From contig JAKTTS010000131.1 in the NCBI GenBank assembly GCA_030560485.1, positions 1-32,371 on the forward strand: 32,371 nt of DNA, read 5' to 3'. A program made the translations under genes and the position numbers. Position 1 is the stretch's first letter, and each line of letters begins with the position of its first letter. Below are positions 1 to 7,611 of the stretch, piece by piece. The notes under the pieces are model-generated. The model was not told the origin of the DNA and ran no database searches. It saw nothing but the letters and a program-made list of their open reading frames with translations. This stretch comes from Ascoidea tarda (nom. inval.) (lineage: Eukaryota > Ascomycota > Saccharomycetes > Ascoideales > Ascoideaceae).

Positions 1-340
1 AAAAGTCAATATTTTGCCTGGCGAAGTTATTAAACCTGGTGCACTAAAAGTCATTGAAGAGCAAGGTATGCCAATAAAGAACCATCCAGGCAGCTTTGGA
101 CATTTGTTTGTCAAATTTGAAATTGAATTCCCCAATGATAATTTTGCAGATGACGATAAATTGAAATTATTAGAAAGTATATTACCACCAAGAAACAAAG
201 TGACTTTCCCAAAGAATGCCAATATCAAAGATGTTATCTTAACAGAGGTCGATCCATTGAAACATGAAAAGAGAAGAGGCGGATACGATGAGGATGATGA
301 TTATCCACAGGGTGAAGGAGTTCAATGTTCTTCTCAATAG
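1..340 (+). CDS. YDJ1: YDJ1, type I Hsp40 co-chaperone (3' part only)
   Basis: This is the last ~113 codons of a class A J-domain protein; the reading frame is open from base 2 and the 5' part lies outside the window. Ydj1 stimulates Hsp70 ATPase activity in the cytosol and helps protein import into mitochondria and ER. Visible here is the end of the second substrate-binding barrel (PGEVIKPG, then GMPIKNHPGSFGHLFVKFEI), the dimerisation segment (KLLESILPPRN) and a C-terminal CaaX box CSSQ, the counterpart of CASQ in S. cerevisiae Ydj1, which is farnesylated and tethers the protein to the ER membrane. The J domain and zinc-finger region cannot be checked. The stop codon is at 338-340. Confidence 0.95.
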   Translation, partial: KVNILPGEVIKPGALKVIEEQGMPIKNHPGSFGHLFVKFEIEFPNDNFADDDKLKLLESILPPRNKVTFPKNANIKDVILTEVDPLKHEKRRGGYDEDDDYPQGEGVQCSSQ

Positions 341-835
341 AGGTAATTTAATATAAAATTTTAGTATTTCGTTTTTTTAGTTATTTCCTTTTCTGTCTTT
401 TTACTTTATTTTAGTGGTTTTAATACAATTCATATCATTCATTTATTTTTATCGAATATCATTAAAAATATCATTTTAATAAATTATTAAAACAAAAACA
501 AAAAACATTCATGGGTAAATATGAAACTATACGATAAGATGGGTTTAATTACAAGGGTAATTGAAGTATATACACAAGTAGATTAATAAATAAATAATAT
601 TTTAAAAAAACCAAAACGGAAAGAAACAAAAAAAAAACAGGAAAATAATAGTAATCAATAATGTAATAAAATCAAGGTAAATAGGAATGAATTTGAATTT
701 ATGTAAAAAAAATTTTTAGGAATTTTGAGAATAATATTAATATAAAAGTAAAAAAAGAAATCTTTTCTTTTTCTTTTTCTTTATCTTTGTCTTTATCTTT
801 ATCTTTATCTTTTACTGGGCCGTTTATTTGCTTAT
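341..835. other. Convergent intergenic region YDJ1 / PAM17
   Basis: AT-rich 3' flanks of two convergent genes. There are several AATAAA-like words and A/T runs suitable for polyadenylation on both strands. A degenerate CTTTTT/CTTTAT hexamer array lies at about 760-815, just beyond the PAM17 stop. I see no gene. Confidence 0.6.
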
Positions 836-1426
836 TTAAACAAATTCTTTAGCTTTTCTTTTATAAGTATTGCAATCTCTTAACCATTGACGGTAGTCCT
901 TCAAACTATAGATCTTTTCCCCATAATAGTCAGGAACAGGATTGGCAAAACTTTGTCTTGAAGCATCGACTCGATTATTAATAATATGATTTAAAAAAGT
1001 TTTATTTTTCTTATTGAACTCATTCAAGATTTTTTTATTCTTCATTTTAAAAACAATCGAACCTAGAGTTGGACCGAGAAGATAACATAAACCTGTACAA
1101 CTTGAAAAACCAATTGTAAAGATAACTAGAGGGTCAAAACCAAAGATCATTTGAGTGGGATCAATTTCAATTTGAGCAATGTATGCAAAGGATAAGGCAG
1201 AACCTAAGAAGGCCGTAGCAATTGAAGAAGTAAAATTAAGGCCTCTTTGTTGTTTTCTCAAAGTCAAGAACTCATCCCAATTTATGCCACTTTCTTGGAC
1301 ACCATTACTGTTGAGGTTCTTTTGTATCTTGGTTGTGGTCTTTGGAACAGAAGCCAAAGTCTTTGAGTGTGAAGAAAACAAACGCAATCCTCGATTGGAG
1401 GTTGCAAGACCGATTCTTGAAATCAT
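836..1426 (-). CDS. PAM17: PAM17, subunit of the mitochondrial presequence translocase motor
   Basis: Pam17 sits in the inner mitochondrial membrane and helps organise the TIM23-associated import motor (Pam18-Pam16). The protein carries the family blocks: NWDEFLTLRKQQR, then two hydrophobic segments around DPTQMIFGFDPL and CYLLGPTLG, then the diagnostic tail NRVDASRQSFANPVPDYYGEKIYSLKDYRQWLRDC. The frame is open to an ATG at 1483, but the first 19 residues from there are hydrophobic and unlike a presequence. Starting at the internal Met (1424-1426) gives 196 aa, nearly the length of yeast Pam17 (197), and a good Arg/Ser-rich presequence (MISRIGLATSNRGLRLFSS), so I prefer it. A Reb1-type site lies about 135 bp upstream, and I see no clear TATA box. 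Confidence 0.93.
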   Translation of the reverse strand: MISRIGLATSNRGLRLFSSHSKTLASVPKTTTKIQKNLNSNGVQESGINWDEFLTLRKQQRGLNFTSSIATAFLGSALSFAYIAQIEIDPTQMIFGFDPLVIFTIGFSSCTGLCYLLGPTLGSIVFKMKNKKILNEFNKKNKTFLNHIINNRVDASRQSFANPVPDYYGEKIYSLKDYRQWLRDCNTYKRKAKEFV

Positions 1427-1560
1427 ATTGGAAACAAAGAACAAAACAGCTACACCAGAAATCGCACACACAGCAGTCACCACAAATCAGTCACCACAAA
1501 TCAGTCACCAGAAGAAGCAAAAGAAGCATTTTCCTACAAAGCTTTTTATTACAAAAAGGT

Positions 1561-1567
1561 CGGGTAA
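1561..1567 (-). promoter_or_regulatory. Candidate Reb1-type site
   Basis: CGGGTAA on the + strand is TTACCCG on the PAM17 strand, the core bound by the general regulatory factor Reb1. It lies about 135 bp upstream of the preferred PAM17 start, in a promoter without an evident TATA box, which is a typical setting. Assigned from motif match and position only. Confidence 0.4.
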
Positions 1568-2648
1568 TTACAAGCCACAGCGCGCTCGAGTGATGCATGA
1601 GGCGGTGCTCTTGCTGCTCCACGAATAGCCTCTTTGGAACAGAAATATACTCTGGTGGTTTTGGTGTTGGAGTGTTGGAGTTGTGGAGCTGGTGCTGTTG
1701 GTGCTGTTGGTGCAAGACATAGAGCCTGCACCGACCACAAACAGTGCTGCTGGAGTTGCCCTGGTGCTGTTTCTTGCTGCCGGCACTGTGCAACTGTGTT
1801 TGAATCTCAAATGAGGTCCAGTGTCATGAAATGATCTAGTGTATAGTTCGGTTTGACATTCACAACCTGTAAACTCAGCTTCGATTCATTCCTCTCCTGT
1901 TTACTTTATCTCCCTTGCTTGTTCATTGTCATAGCATTTATCCCCAAAGCAGTAGTTTTAAAGAGTTTTGGTTTTAAGGTCCTAATTCAACGATGACACT
2001 GTGAAACTTTGGGAGAGGTCCACATAATCTTCAGAATTCCAACAGACTTGCCATTTTCATTATAAATAGGTTTAAAATGGCTCTATGTTTCTTATCTAAC
2101 GGAAATAATTCGTTCTTCAGGGAGTTTTACATCATTTTGATGTCTTCTTCATTCTTTCCAAAGAATTTTTGACCCATCTTTAGAGCAAGTTGAAATGTTT
2201 CCAGAACTTTTTTAAATTACAATTTCAACAGAATTTCAAGACAGTTTCAAAAGAATTTCAAAGTTTTTTGTTTGTTTTGTTGTTACTTTTCTTTTTAAAT
2301 ATGTTTTTTTGTAGATCTTTAAAATTATAACATTTGTAAAAAATGCAAATTTGCACTCTTTTTTTTTGGATAGTGATGTTTACGTTTATCCAAATCTTTT
2401 TTTTTCTTTTCTTTCACTATTTGATATTTAAAAAATAATTATTTTGATGGGAATTATAACAACTTCTTTTTTAATTCATTCTATCTAACTAAACATTCTT
2501 TCCCTTTAACCAAATAACTGAGTTAGCCAATTACCATTTCATTCTTAATATCTCGGTTATTTTTTACTATATATTCTATTATATCCACTGCTTTATACTA
2601 CTTTTGGGTTTTCTTTTCACAACTTACTATACTCCTTTGCACTTTTCC

Positions 2649-2656
2649 TATATAAA
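2649..2656 (+). promoter_or_regulatory. TATA box of CDC28
   Basis: TATATAAA lies 121-128 bp upstream of the CDC28 ATG, a normal distance for a budding-yeast TATA element. Confidence 0.5.
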
Positions 2657-2675
2657 GCTCTTTTATCATCAACAG

Positions 2676-2713
2676 TCATTTAGTAATCCAACAATCATTT
2701 AGTAATCCAACAA
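2676..2713 (+). repeat. Perfect 19-bp tandem duplication in the CDC28 leader
   Basis: TCATTTAGTAATCCAACAA occurs twice head to tail, about 20 bp after the TATA box and about 63 bp before the ATG, so probably in or next to the transcribed leader. Perfect identity points to a recent slippage duplication. Confidence 0.9.
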
Positions 2714-2776
2714 TCAACTCCTGTTTCACTAATTCATTCAAATAATTCATCATAATCACTCATTAATCTCACTAAA

Positions 2777-3879
2777 ATGCCTGAATTATCTGATTATCAA
2801 AGACTTGAAAAAGTTGGTGAAGGTATGCCTCTTTAATTTTTACACAATCCATCAACAAATCCATCACACATCACTTATTACAACGTATGTTAATCCATCA
2901 CATTACAAATAACTAACTAACATAACCTCTCTCATTATAATTTTTTTTTGTTCTTTCTTTCTCTTAATTTTCTCTAGGTACCTACGGTGTCGTTTACAAG
3001 GCTTTGGACACAAAACATAATAACAGGATTGTTGCTTTGAAAAAAATTCGTTTGGAATCTGAGGACGAAGGTGTTCCATCAACTGCTATAAGAGAAATCT
3101 CTCTATTAAAAGAATTGAAAGATGACAACATTGTTAGACTTTACGATATCGTTCACTCCGATTCTCATAAATTATATCTAGTCTTTGAGTTTCTTGACTT
3201 AGACTTGAAAAAATATATGGAAAGCATTCCTTCAGATTCTGGCCTAGGCTCTGGAATGGTCAAAAGATTCATGATGCAATTAATCAAAGGTATATGCTAC
3301 TGCCATTCCCATAGAATTCTCCATCGTGATTTAAAACCTCAAAATTTACTTATTGACAAAGAAGGTAATTTAAAGCTTGGTGATTTTGGATTAGCCAGAG
3401 CTTTTGGTGTTCCATTAAGAGGCTACACTCATGAAGTTGTTACTCTTTGGTACAGAGCTCCTGAAATCCTACTAGGCGCAAAACAATATTCAACTGGTGT
3501 TGATATGTGGTCAATTGGGGCAATCTTCGCTGAAATGGTCAATAGAAAACCTTTATTCCCTGGAGACTCTGAGATTGACCAAATCTTTTGTATTTTCAGA
3601 TTATTGGGTACACCAACTGAAGATATTTGGCCAGATATTTATCGCTTGCCTGACTTTAAACCAACTTTTCCAAAATGGTCAAAAAGAGACCTAAAAACTG
3701 CTTTACCAACTTTGGATAATGATGGTATCAATTTGCTAGAAAAATTATTGTACTACGATCCAGTTGGTAGAATTAGTGCCAAAAGAGCTTTGATTCATCC
3801 TTACTTTATGGAAGATAATGAACCAAGAAATATCCAAATGCAACACTCTTTACCAATAGGTACTACTGCCTATAGTTGA
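2777..3879 (+). CDS. CDC28: CDC28/CDK1, master cell-cycle cyclin-dependent kinase (spliced)
   Basis: The product is the main CDK, partner of G1 and mitotic cyclins. Exon 1 is 2777-2822 and exon 2 is 2978-3879, giving 315 aa (298 in S. cerevisiae). The splice joins G|GT to rebuild the glycine-rich loop GEGTYGVV (residues 14-21) with inhibitory Tyr18. Other landmarks: ATP-binding Lys37, an exact PSTAIRE helix (49-55), HRDLKPQN (131-138, catalytic Asp133), DFG (151-153) and the CAK-phosphorylated Thr166 in [14 protein letters not shown]. The tail is about 17 residues longer than in baker's yeast. The open frame alone starts inside exon 2 (3004), so an ORF-only call would lose the ATP-binding loop. 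There is no in-frame CTG. It converges on IFA38. Confidence 0.98.
2823..2977 (+). other. CDC28 intron
   Basis: A 155-nt intron with donor GTATGC, branch site ACTAAC at 2916-2921, a T-rich tract and acceptor CTAG. Removing it restores the invariant kinase glycine loop in frame. A second GTATGT at 2885-2890 inside the intron is a possible decoy donor. Confidence 0.93.
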
Positions 3880-4201
3880 TGATTTCAAATGATCTTAATA
3901 CCTTTTTTATATATACATTCTTGTTTATCCTTTTTTTTTGCAATTTGCAGTTTGAAGATTGTCCATTACACTTGTTACCTTTTTTACTATCAACTAAAAT
4001 GCCACTCATTTATTATATCCACTCGCTCATTTTACAAATTCTTAAACTTTCGATTATTATTCGAATATATACATTTATATATTGGTCTTGTTTTAATAGA
4101 TCAATTTCCAATAAATTTATTCTTATCATGTATATATTTATTAGTATTAAAGTATCGATATTATTTATCAAGTATGTATATATATATATATATTTGTATA
4201 T
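3880..4201. other. Convergent 3' region CDC28 / IFA38
   Basis: Very AT-rich convergent terminator region of 322 bp, ending in a (TA)n microsatellite at about 4175-4200 directly beyond the IFA38 stop. The TA-rich blocks resemble yeast efficiency elements for polyadenylation. I see no gene; short hydrophobic frames here follow from T-richness. Confidence 0.6.
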
Positions 4202-5290
4202 CTAATTGGTCTTTGGCTTTTCTTCACCAGAAGCCAATCTTGCTTTCTTTCGTAAAGCTCTTCTTCTGATATCTTTATGCATATTATAATTGAGTTTGTT
4301 TGCAATTTTGCTATAAGCGCCAACAGTATTTTCAATAGACCAATGCATTAAAGCATGAGACCAAAAAGGTGTCGAAGTCATATATTTTTCTTGAGCACCA
4401 CATCTTTTATTCCAGTTATTTAAAGATGCCGAAACGAATTGTTTTGGTGTTGGAATCATGAAGGAGCTCCTTCTGATTTTGGACATTTTCGAAGTAACTA
4501 GATAAGAAATTAAACACGAGACATCAATGTTATAGCCTGCTAATTCTGCTGATAAAGAGTTTGACCAATTTTGTAAAAAGGCCTTTGAACCCGAATAAAC
4601 AGAGAGGTATGGAGTTGGGATTAAGCCAGAAAATGAGCCCATTGTTAGGATTAAGCCCTTTTTCGCCTTTTTTGATTGAATTGTTTTTTTGATATTATCC
4701 TGAACGATTTTTGTGAATTTTAGAGTAGAAACGCAGTTGATATTAATGATACTGTTCAATTCAGTTTCGTCGATTTCTTCAAATGGAACAGGAATTGAAT
4801 GAGATTGACCAACATTGTTGATCAAGATAGTAATTGGGATATCATTAATTGACTGGCTAATGGAGTTAATATATTGGTCGATGTTTGAGGCATCGTAGGT
4901 TAAAATTTTTGTATGAACTTGAAAATTATTTTGAATATCGGTTGATAGCTGAGCTAATTTTGATTCAGTTCTTGAGGCTAATAGAATGTTGAAGCCCTTT
5001 TTGGCCAATTGTAAAGCAAATTCCTTTCCAATGCCATCGGAAGCCCCAGTGACAACAGCCCAGCAGTCTTTATCTTTTGATTGATAATTTTTGTAGTTGA
5101 CGCTTGGAAAGATGGTTAGATCGAGGACCAAAGATAGAAAGGATAAAGAAAGAGTTGTTAATTTCCAGGTTCCAGCTAAGAAAATCAAGAAGAGTAGAGA
5201 ATTGATTGAATTGTTATCTGTGATCTTGAAGAACGAGGATAGATCTGAACAAAAGGATGACATTTTGGAATTGCAATTACTCTCTGGCAA
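4202..5290 (-). CDS. IFA38: IFA38, microsomal 3-ketoacyl-CoA reductase
   Basis: This is the ER beta-keto-reductase of very-long-chain fatty acid elongation, which reduces 3-ketoacyl-CoA with NADPH after the Elo condensing enzymes. At 362 aa it is close to the yeast enzyme (347). An N-terminal membrane segment lies at about residues 30-60. The short-chain dehydrogenase core follows: TGASDGIG cofactor loop (81-88), NNVG (158-161), catalytic Ser region MGSFSG (217-222) and the YSGSK pair Tyr232/Lys236. The family block LVTSKMSKIRRSSFMIPTP confirms the KAR branch. A second Met (residue 10) could be the start. It converges on CDC28, its direct neighbour in S. cerevisiae too (YBR159W-YBR160W, there in tandem). 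Confidence 0.95.
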   Translation of the reverse strand: MPESNCNSKMSSFCSDLSSFFKITDNNSINSLLFLIFLAGTWKLTTLSLSFLSLVLDLTIFPSVNYKNYQSKDKDCWAVVTGASDGIGKEFALQLAKKGFNILLASRTESKLAQLSTDIQNNFQVHTKILTYDASNIDQYINSISQSINDIPITILINNVGQSHSIPVPFEEIDETELNSIININCVSTLKFTKIVQDNIKKTIQSKKAKKGLILTMGSFSGLIPTPYLSVYSGSKAFLQNWSNSLSAELAGYNIDVSCLISYLVTSKMSKIRRSSFMIPTPKQFVSASLNNWNKRCGAQEKYMTSTPFWSHALMHWSIENTVGAYSKIANKLNYNMHKDIRRRALRKKARLASGEEKPKTN

Positions 5291-5580
5291 GTTTGTAGAT
5301 TATAACAAGTTGGAAAGGTTTACTAAGGGCTCAGCGATTGCTTTTTGGGTTATCGTTTTAAAGTTGGACGGTGAGGATGATGATAGGTTGGAAGAGAGTT
5401 GCATTTTGGGTGTTGTTGAAAGAAAGCTACATTTTAGGTGTTGTTGAAAGGTATCGAGAAAATTCGTTATACTTGTATTGAAAAGTAAGAAAGAGTATCA
5501 TAAATAGAAATCATAAGTTATAAAGGGAAGAAAGAGAAAAAGAAAGGGAATAGCAATTATTCTAGGCAATGGAAACAGGC

Positions 5581-6117
5581 TTACATGTGTCTTTGAACAT
5601 CGTCAAGATCCTTTTGGTAGTTGGCCTTTTGGGATCTGGTGGTTCTTCCTTGGGGTTGACCATAAGCATCTTGTTTTGAGGTACGTGGGTTCTTTTGGCC
5701 TAAGAGATCGGTGTTGTATTGGTCATTTTGGGCACCCAAAACATCAGGTTGGATGTTAGTTGAACCAGCACCATATTGGGTGGGAATATCATTTGTACGT
5801 TGAGATTGGTGGATTTTGTTGGTTGGGTCGTATTTGTGATTAGAGCCAGTGTTTAAGCCTTGACTACCCAAAACACCTACACCAGAAGAACCAGCATTGG
5901 TTGAAGGATTGTTCCAGTCTTTTTTGTTGTGGGATGGTTGGGTGGTGGAACCGTTGAATCCAGTGGTTGCATCGTATCTGTCAGTAGTAGAGAATTGTTG
6001 GTCGTACTTGGATGGTTTATTGGTGTGGGTTGGGTCGTGAGTTGTGTCATGAGTTTCATGAGTGTGATCGTTTTTGTCACTTAATTTGTTTTGGATTTTG
6101 TTGATGATACCAGACAT
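5581..6117 (-). CDS. Hydrophilic disordered protein of unknown function (178 aa)
   Basis: I do not recognise a named orthologue. The protein begins MSGIINKIQNKLSDK, a short amphipathic helix, and is then almost entirely polar and low-hydrophobicity (His/Thr-rich at 15-35, Asn/Gly/Gln/Ser later), with no membrane segment or catalytic motif. Such proteins in fungi are often stress-induced hydrophilins; that role is inference. Real coding is supported by a full frame with normal codon use, no CTG codon, a TATA element upstream and sensible spacing. Imperfect repetition of DxxTxTxP/YDxxTG-like segments is visible. It is divergently oriented to nothing nearby: the flank at 6118-7611 has no gene. 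Confidence 0.8.
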   Translation of the reverse strand: MSGIINKIQNKLSDKNDHTHETHDTTHDPTHTNKPSKYDQQFSTTDRYDATTGFNGSTTQPSHNKKDWNNPSTNAGSSGVGVLGSQGLNTGSNHKYDPTNKIHQSQRTNDIPTQYGAGSTNIQPDVLGAQNDQYNTDLLGQKNPRTSKQDAYGQPQGRTTRSQKANYQKDLDDVQRHM

Positions 6118-6275
6118 TTTGAGATAAGGTGAGTTGAATTGAGTTGAATTGAGTTGAGTTAAACTAAGATAATTGGAGTAATAGTATTTCAGATATTATA
6201 AGTATAAGAAATTCTAAGATGATAAGATAGATAGAGAAACAAAAAAATAATGACAAATAACGAGGAGTTGAGATC

Positions 6276-6283
6276 TTTTTATA
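6276..6283 (-). promoter_or_regulatory. TATA box of the 178-aa gene
   Basis: TATAAAAA on the minus strand, about 160 bp upstream of the start codon at 6117. A strong TATA element agrees with an inducible gene, but this is motif evidence only. Confidence 0.4.
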
Positions 6284-7524
6284 TTAAATTTTTGCAATCG
6301 AATTGATTCAATTAGTGTGATACTGTGTTGTTTTTGTTTTGCTTTGGAAAGCACCTTATATCATCATGTTTCATGGTTTAAAACTCAATTGATAATTGCT
6401 ATTCTCCAAAATAATCAAGAATAAGCATGGGAGTGCTGTTTGTTGTTGTGATTCAATTGAATAAAAATAAGTATTGGTGTTTAGTATTGAAAATAAGAGT
6501 TTGAATTTGCAATTGAATTTACAACTGAACTTACAATCGACCTGGAGCAAGATTTCTTTTTGTTGTAGCAATTGAGTTATTTGCGAACCTCAAAGGGCTC
6601 AAGCAGTTGTCACTCATTGAGGGAATACTTGCTAAATTGTTGCTAATCCCCAGAGCTAGTTCATAATCACTTGTTCCTCGACAGAACTGCTTGTATCATT
6701 GGCAGCACTGTGTCGATTCGATACATTCGACATTTATTGGTCCGAATCTGAACGAAGCAAACAAAACCGGACCACGATCCTGTTCGCGAGCACAACAAGA
6801 CTGTTCGCCACAAGGTCTTTCCGCAAACAGACAGAAAATAGCAATCGAACGAGCTACGTGCTCAGATCTTCGCAGAGCAAGCAAGAACGGTGTTCGCCAT
6901 GCGTTCTCTATGCCCGCTTTGTAGATTTCAATCTCCAAAAAAAACATCAGCAATGGAAATTCCATCCAATTGAATCGAAAAGCTGGAGAAAGTGAGCTGG
7001 TGTTTGCTTTGTGGAAAAGAAACACTGAACTAGATCCAAAACGTTTGGGAGTGCAATTGAACTTGCACTGGCAATTAAACAGGCTGACCTAGCACTTCTT
7101 GCTCTCGAATCTGTCTCAGTCCCATGTTGCAAAGAGTCGAGCTGGAGGCAGCTCTGAAGCAATATCAACAAGCCAGAGCTGTGAAGCACGTCTAGAAGAA
7201 AACACTTAGCTCCATCAAACTGTGGCAGGCTTTAGGTCATCACTCTTTCATGGGCTCAACAACGACGCAGCGCTGGAGCCTAGAAAGCAATGGTTTTAAA
7301 GCTGCCATCCAACTTTTTTATCATGGGAAAAAAGAAGAACTTGCTCTCGATCAAACCCAGCTGGCCACCACATTGATTGCCAGCCCAGAAAGGCCCAGAG
7401 AGCACACATGGAGCTGGTGGCAGCCTACAAGCAGGTTTCGATCTGTGTTATTATTATCATTATTGGTGGTTGTGGCAAAACAAGAAAAAAAACCGCTTTG
7501 CTGTTTTTGTGCTCCGGCACAGGG

Positions 7525-7531
7525 CGGGTAA
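7525..7531 (+). promoter_or_regulatory. Candidate Reb1-type site beyond the STE23 stop
   Basis: CGGGTAA within the near-palindrome CGGGTAACCCG, about 80 bp downstream of the STE23 stop codon. Reb1 is known to act both in promoters and as a transcription roadblock terminator in S. cerevisiae. No promoter-dependent gene is evident next to it, so a terminator role is possible. Confidence 0.35.
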
Positions 7532-7611
7532 CCCGACTTTTATTAGGTCTTTTTCTCTTTTGGGACGCTCTTATAATGCGTCTTCACAGAGAAGAGTTTG
7601 GTGTTTTGGCC

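Larger units (their letters stand above)
1427..2776. other. Divergent promoter region PAM17 / CDC28
   Basis: A 1.35-kb region between divergent genes. The PAM17-proximal part (about 1550-1830) is a GC-richer island with a GTTGGTGCT 9-mer repeat at 1690-1713. The rest is AT-rich with poly-T tracts at about 2240-2440. Open frames in the island, on both strands, are lost outside it and contain CTG codons; I see no gene. Confidence 0.6.
6118..7611. other. Long intergenic region with a GC-rich island
   Basis: About 1.5 kb between the 178-aa gene start and the 3' end of STE23. Bases 6131-6160 hold a GAGTTGAATT decamer repeat. From about 6690 to 7560 the sequence is clearly GC-richer, with recurring GTTCGC/CAGCTGG-like words. 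Several mutually overlapping frames of 80-120 codons occur on both strands there; none resembles a known protein and I treat them as compositional. No tRNA was recognised. Confidence 0.6.

Noticed and set aside
1427-1483. PAM17 start at the upstream ATG (1483)
   Set aside because: It would add 19 hydrophobic residues in front of a good mitochondrial presequence. The internal Met gives almost exactly the family length. The longer form is not strictly excluded.
2377-2388. Near match to the S. cerevisiae ARS consensus
   Set aside because: One mismatch to an 11-bp AT-rich motif is expected often in such DNA, and origin motifs differ between yeast lineages.
5097-5447. 116-codon plus-strand frame over the IFA38 5' end
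   Set aside because: Antisense to the conserved reductase N-terminus and its leader; Lys/Glu-rich composition mirrors Leu/Phe/Ser codons.
6696-7025. 109-codon minus-strand frame and its plus-strand overlaps
   Set aside because: Compositional frames in a GC-rich island, with competing frames on both strands and no recognisable domain.
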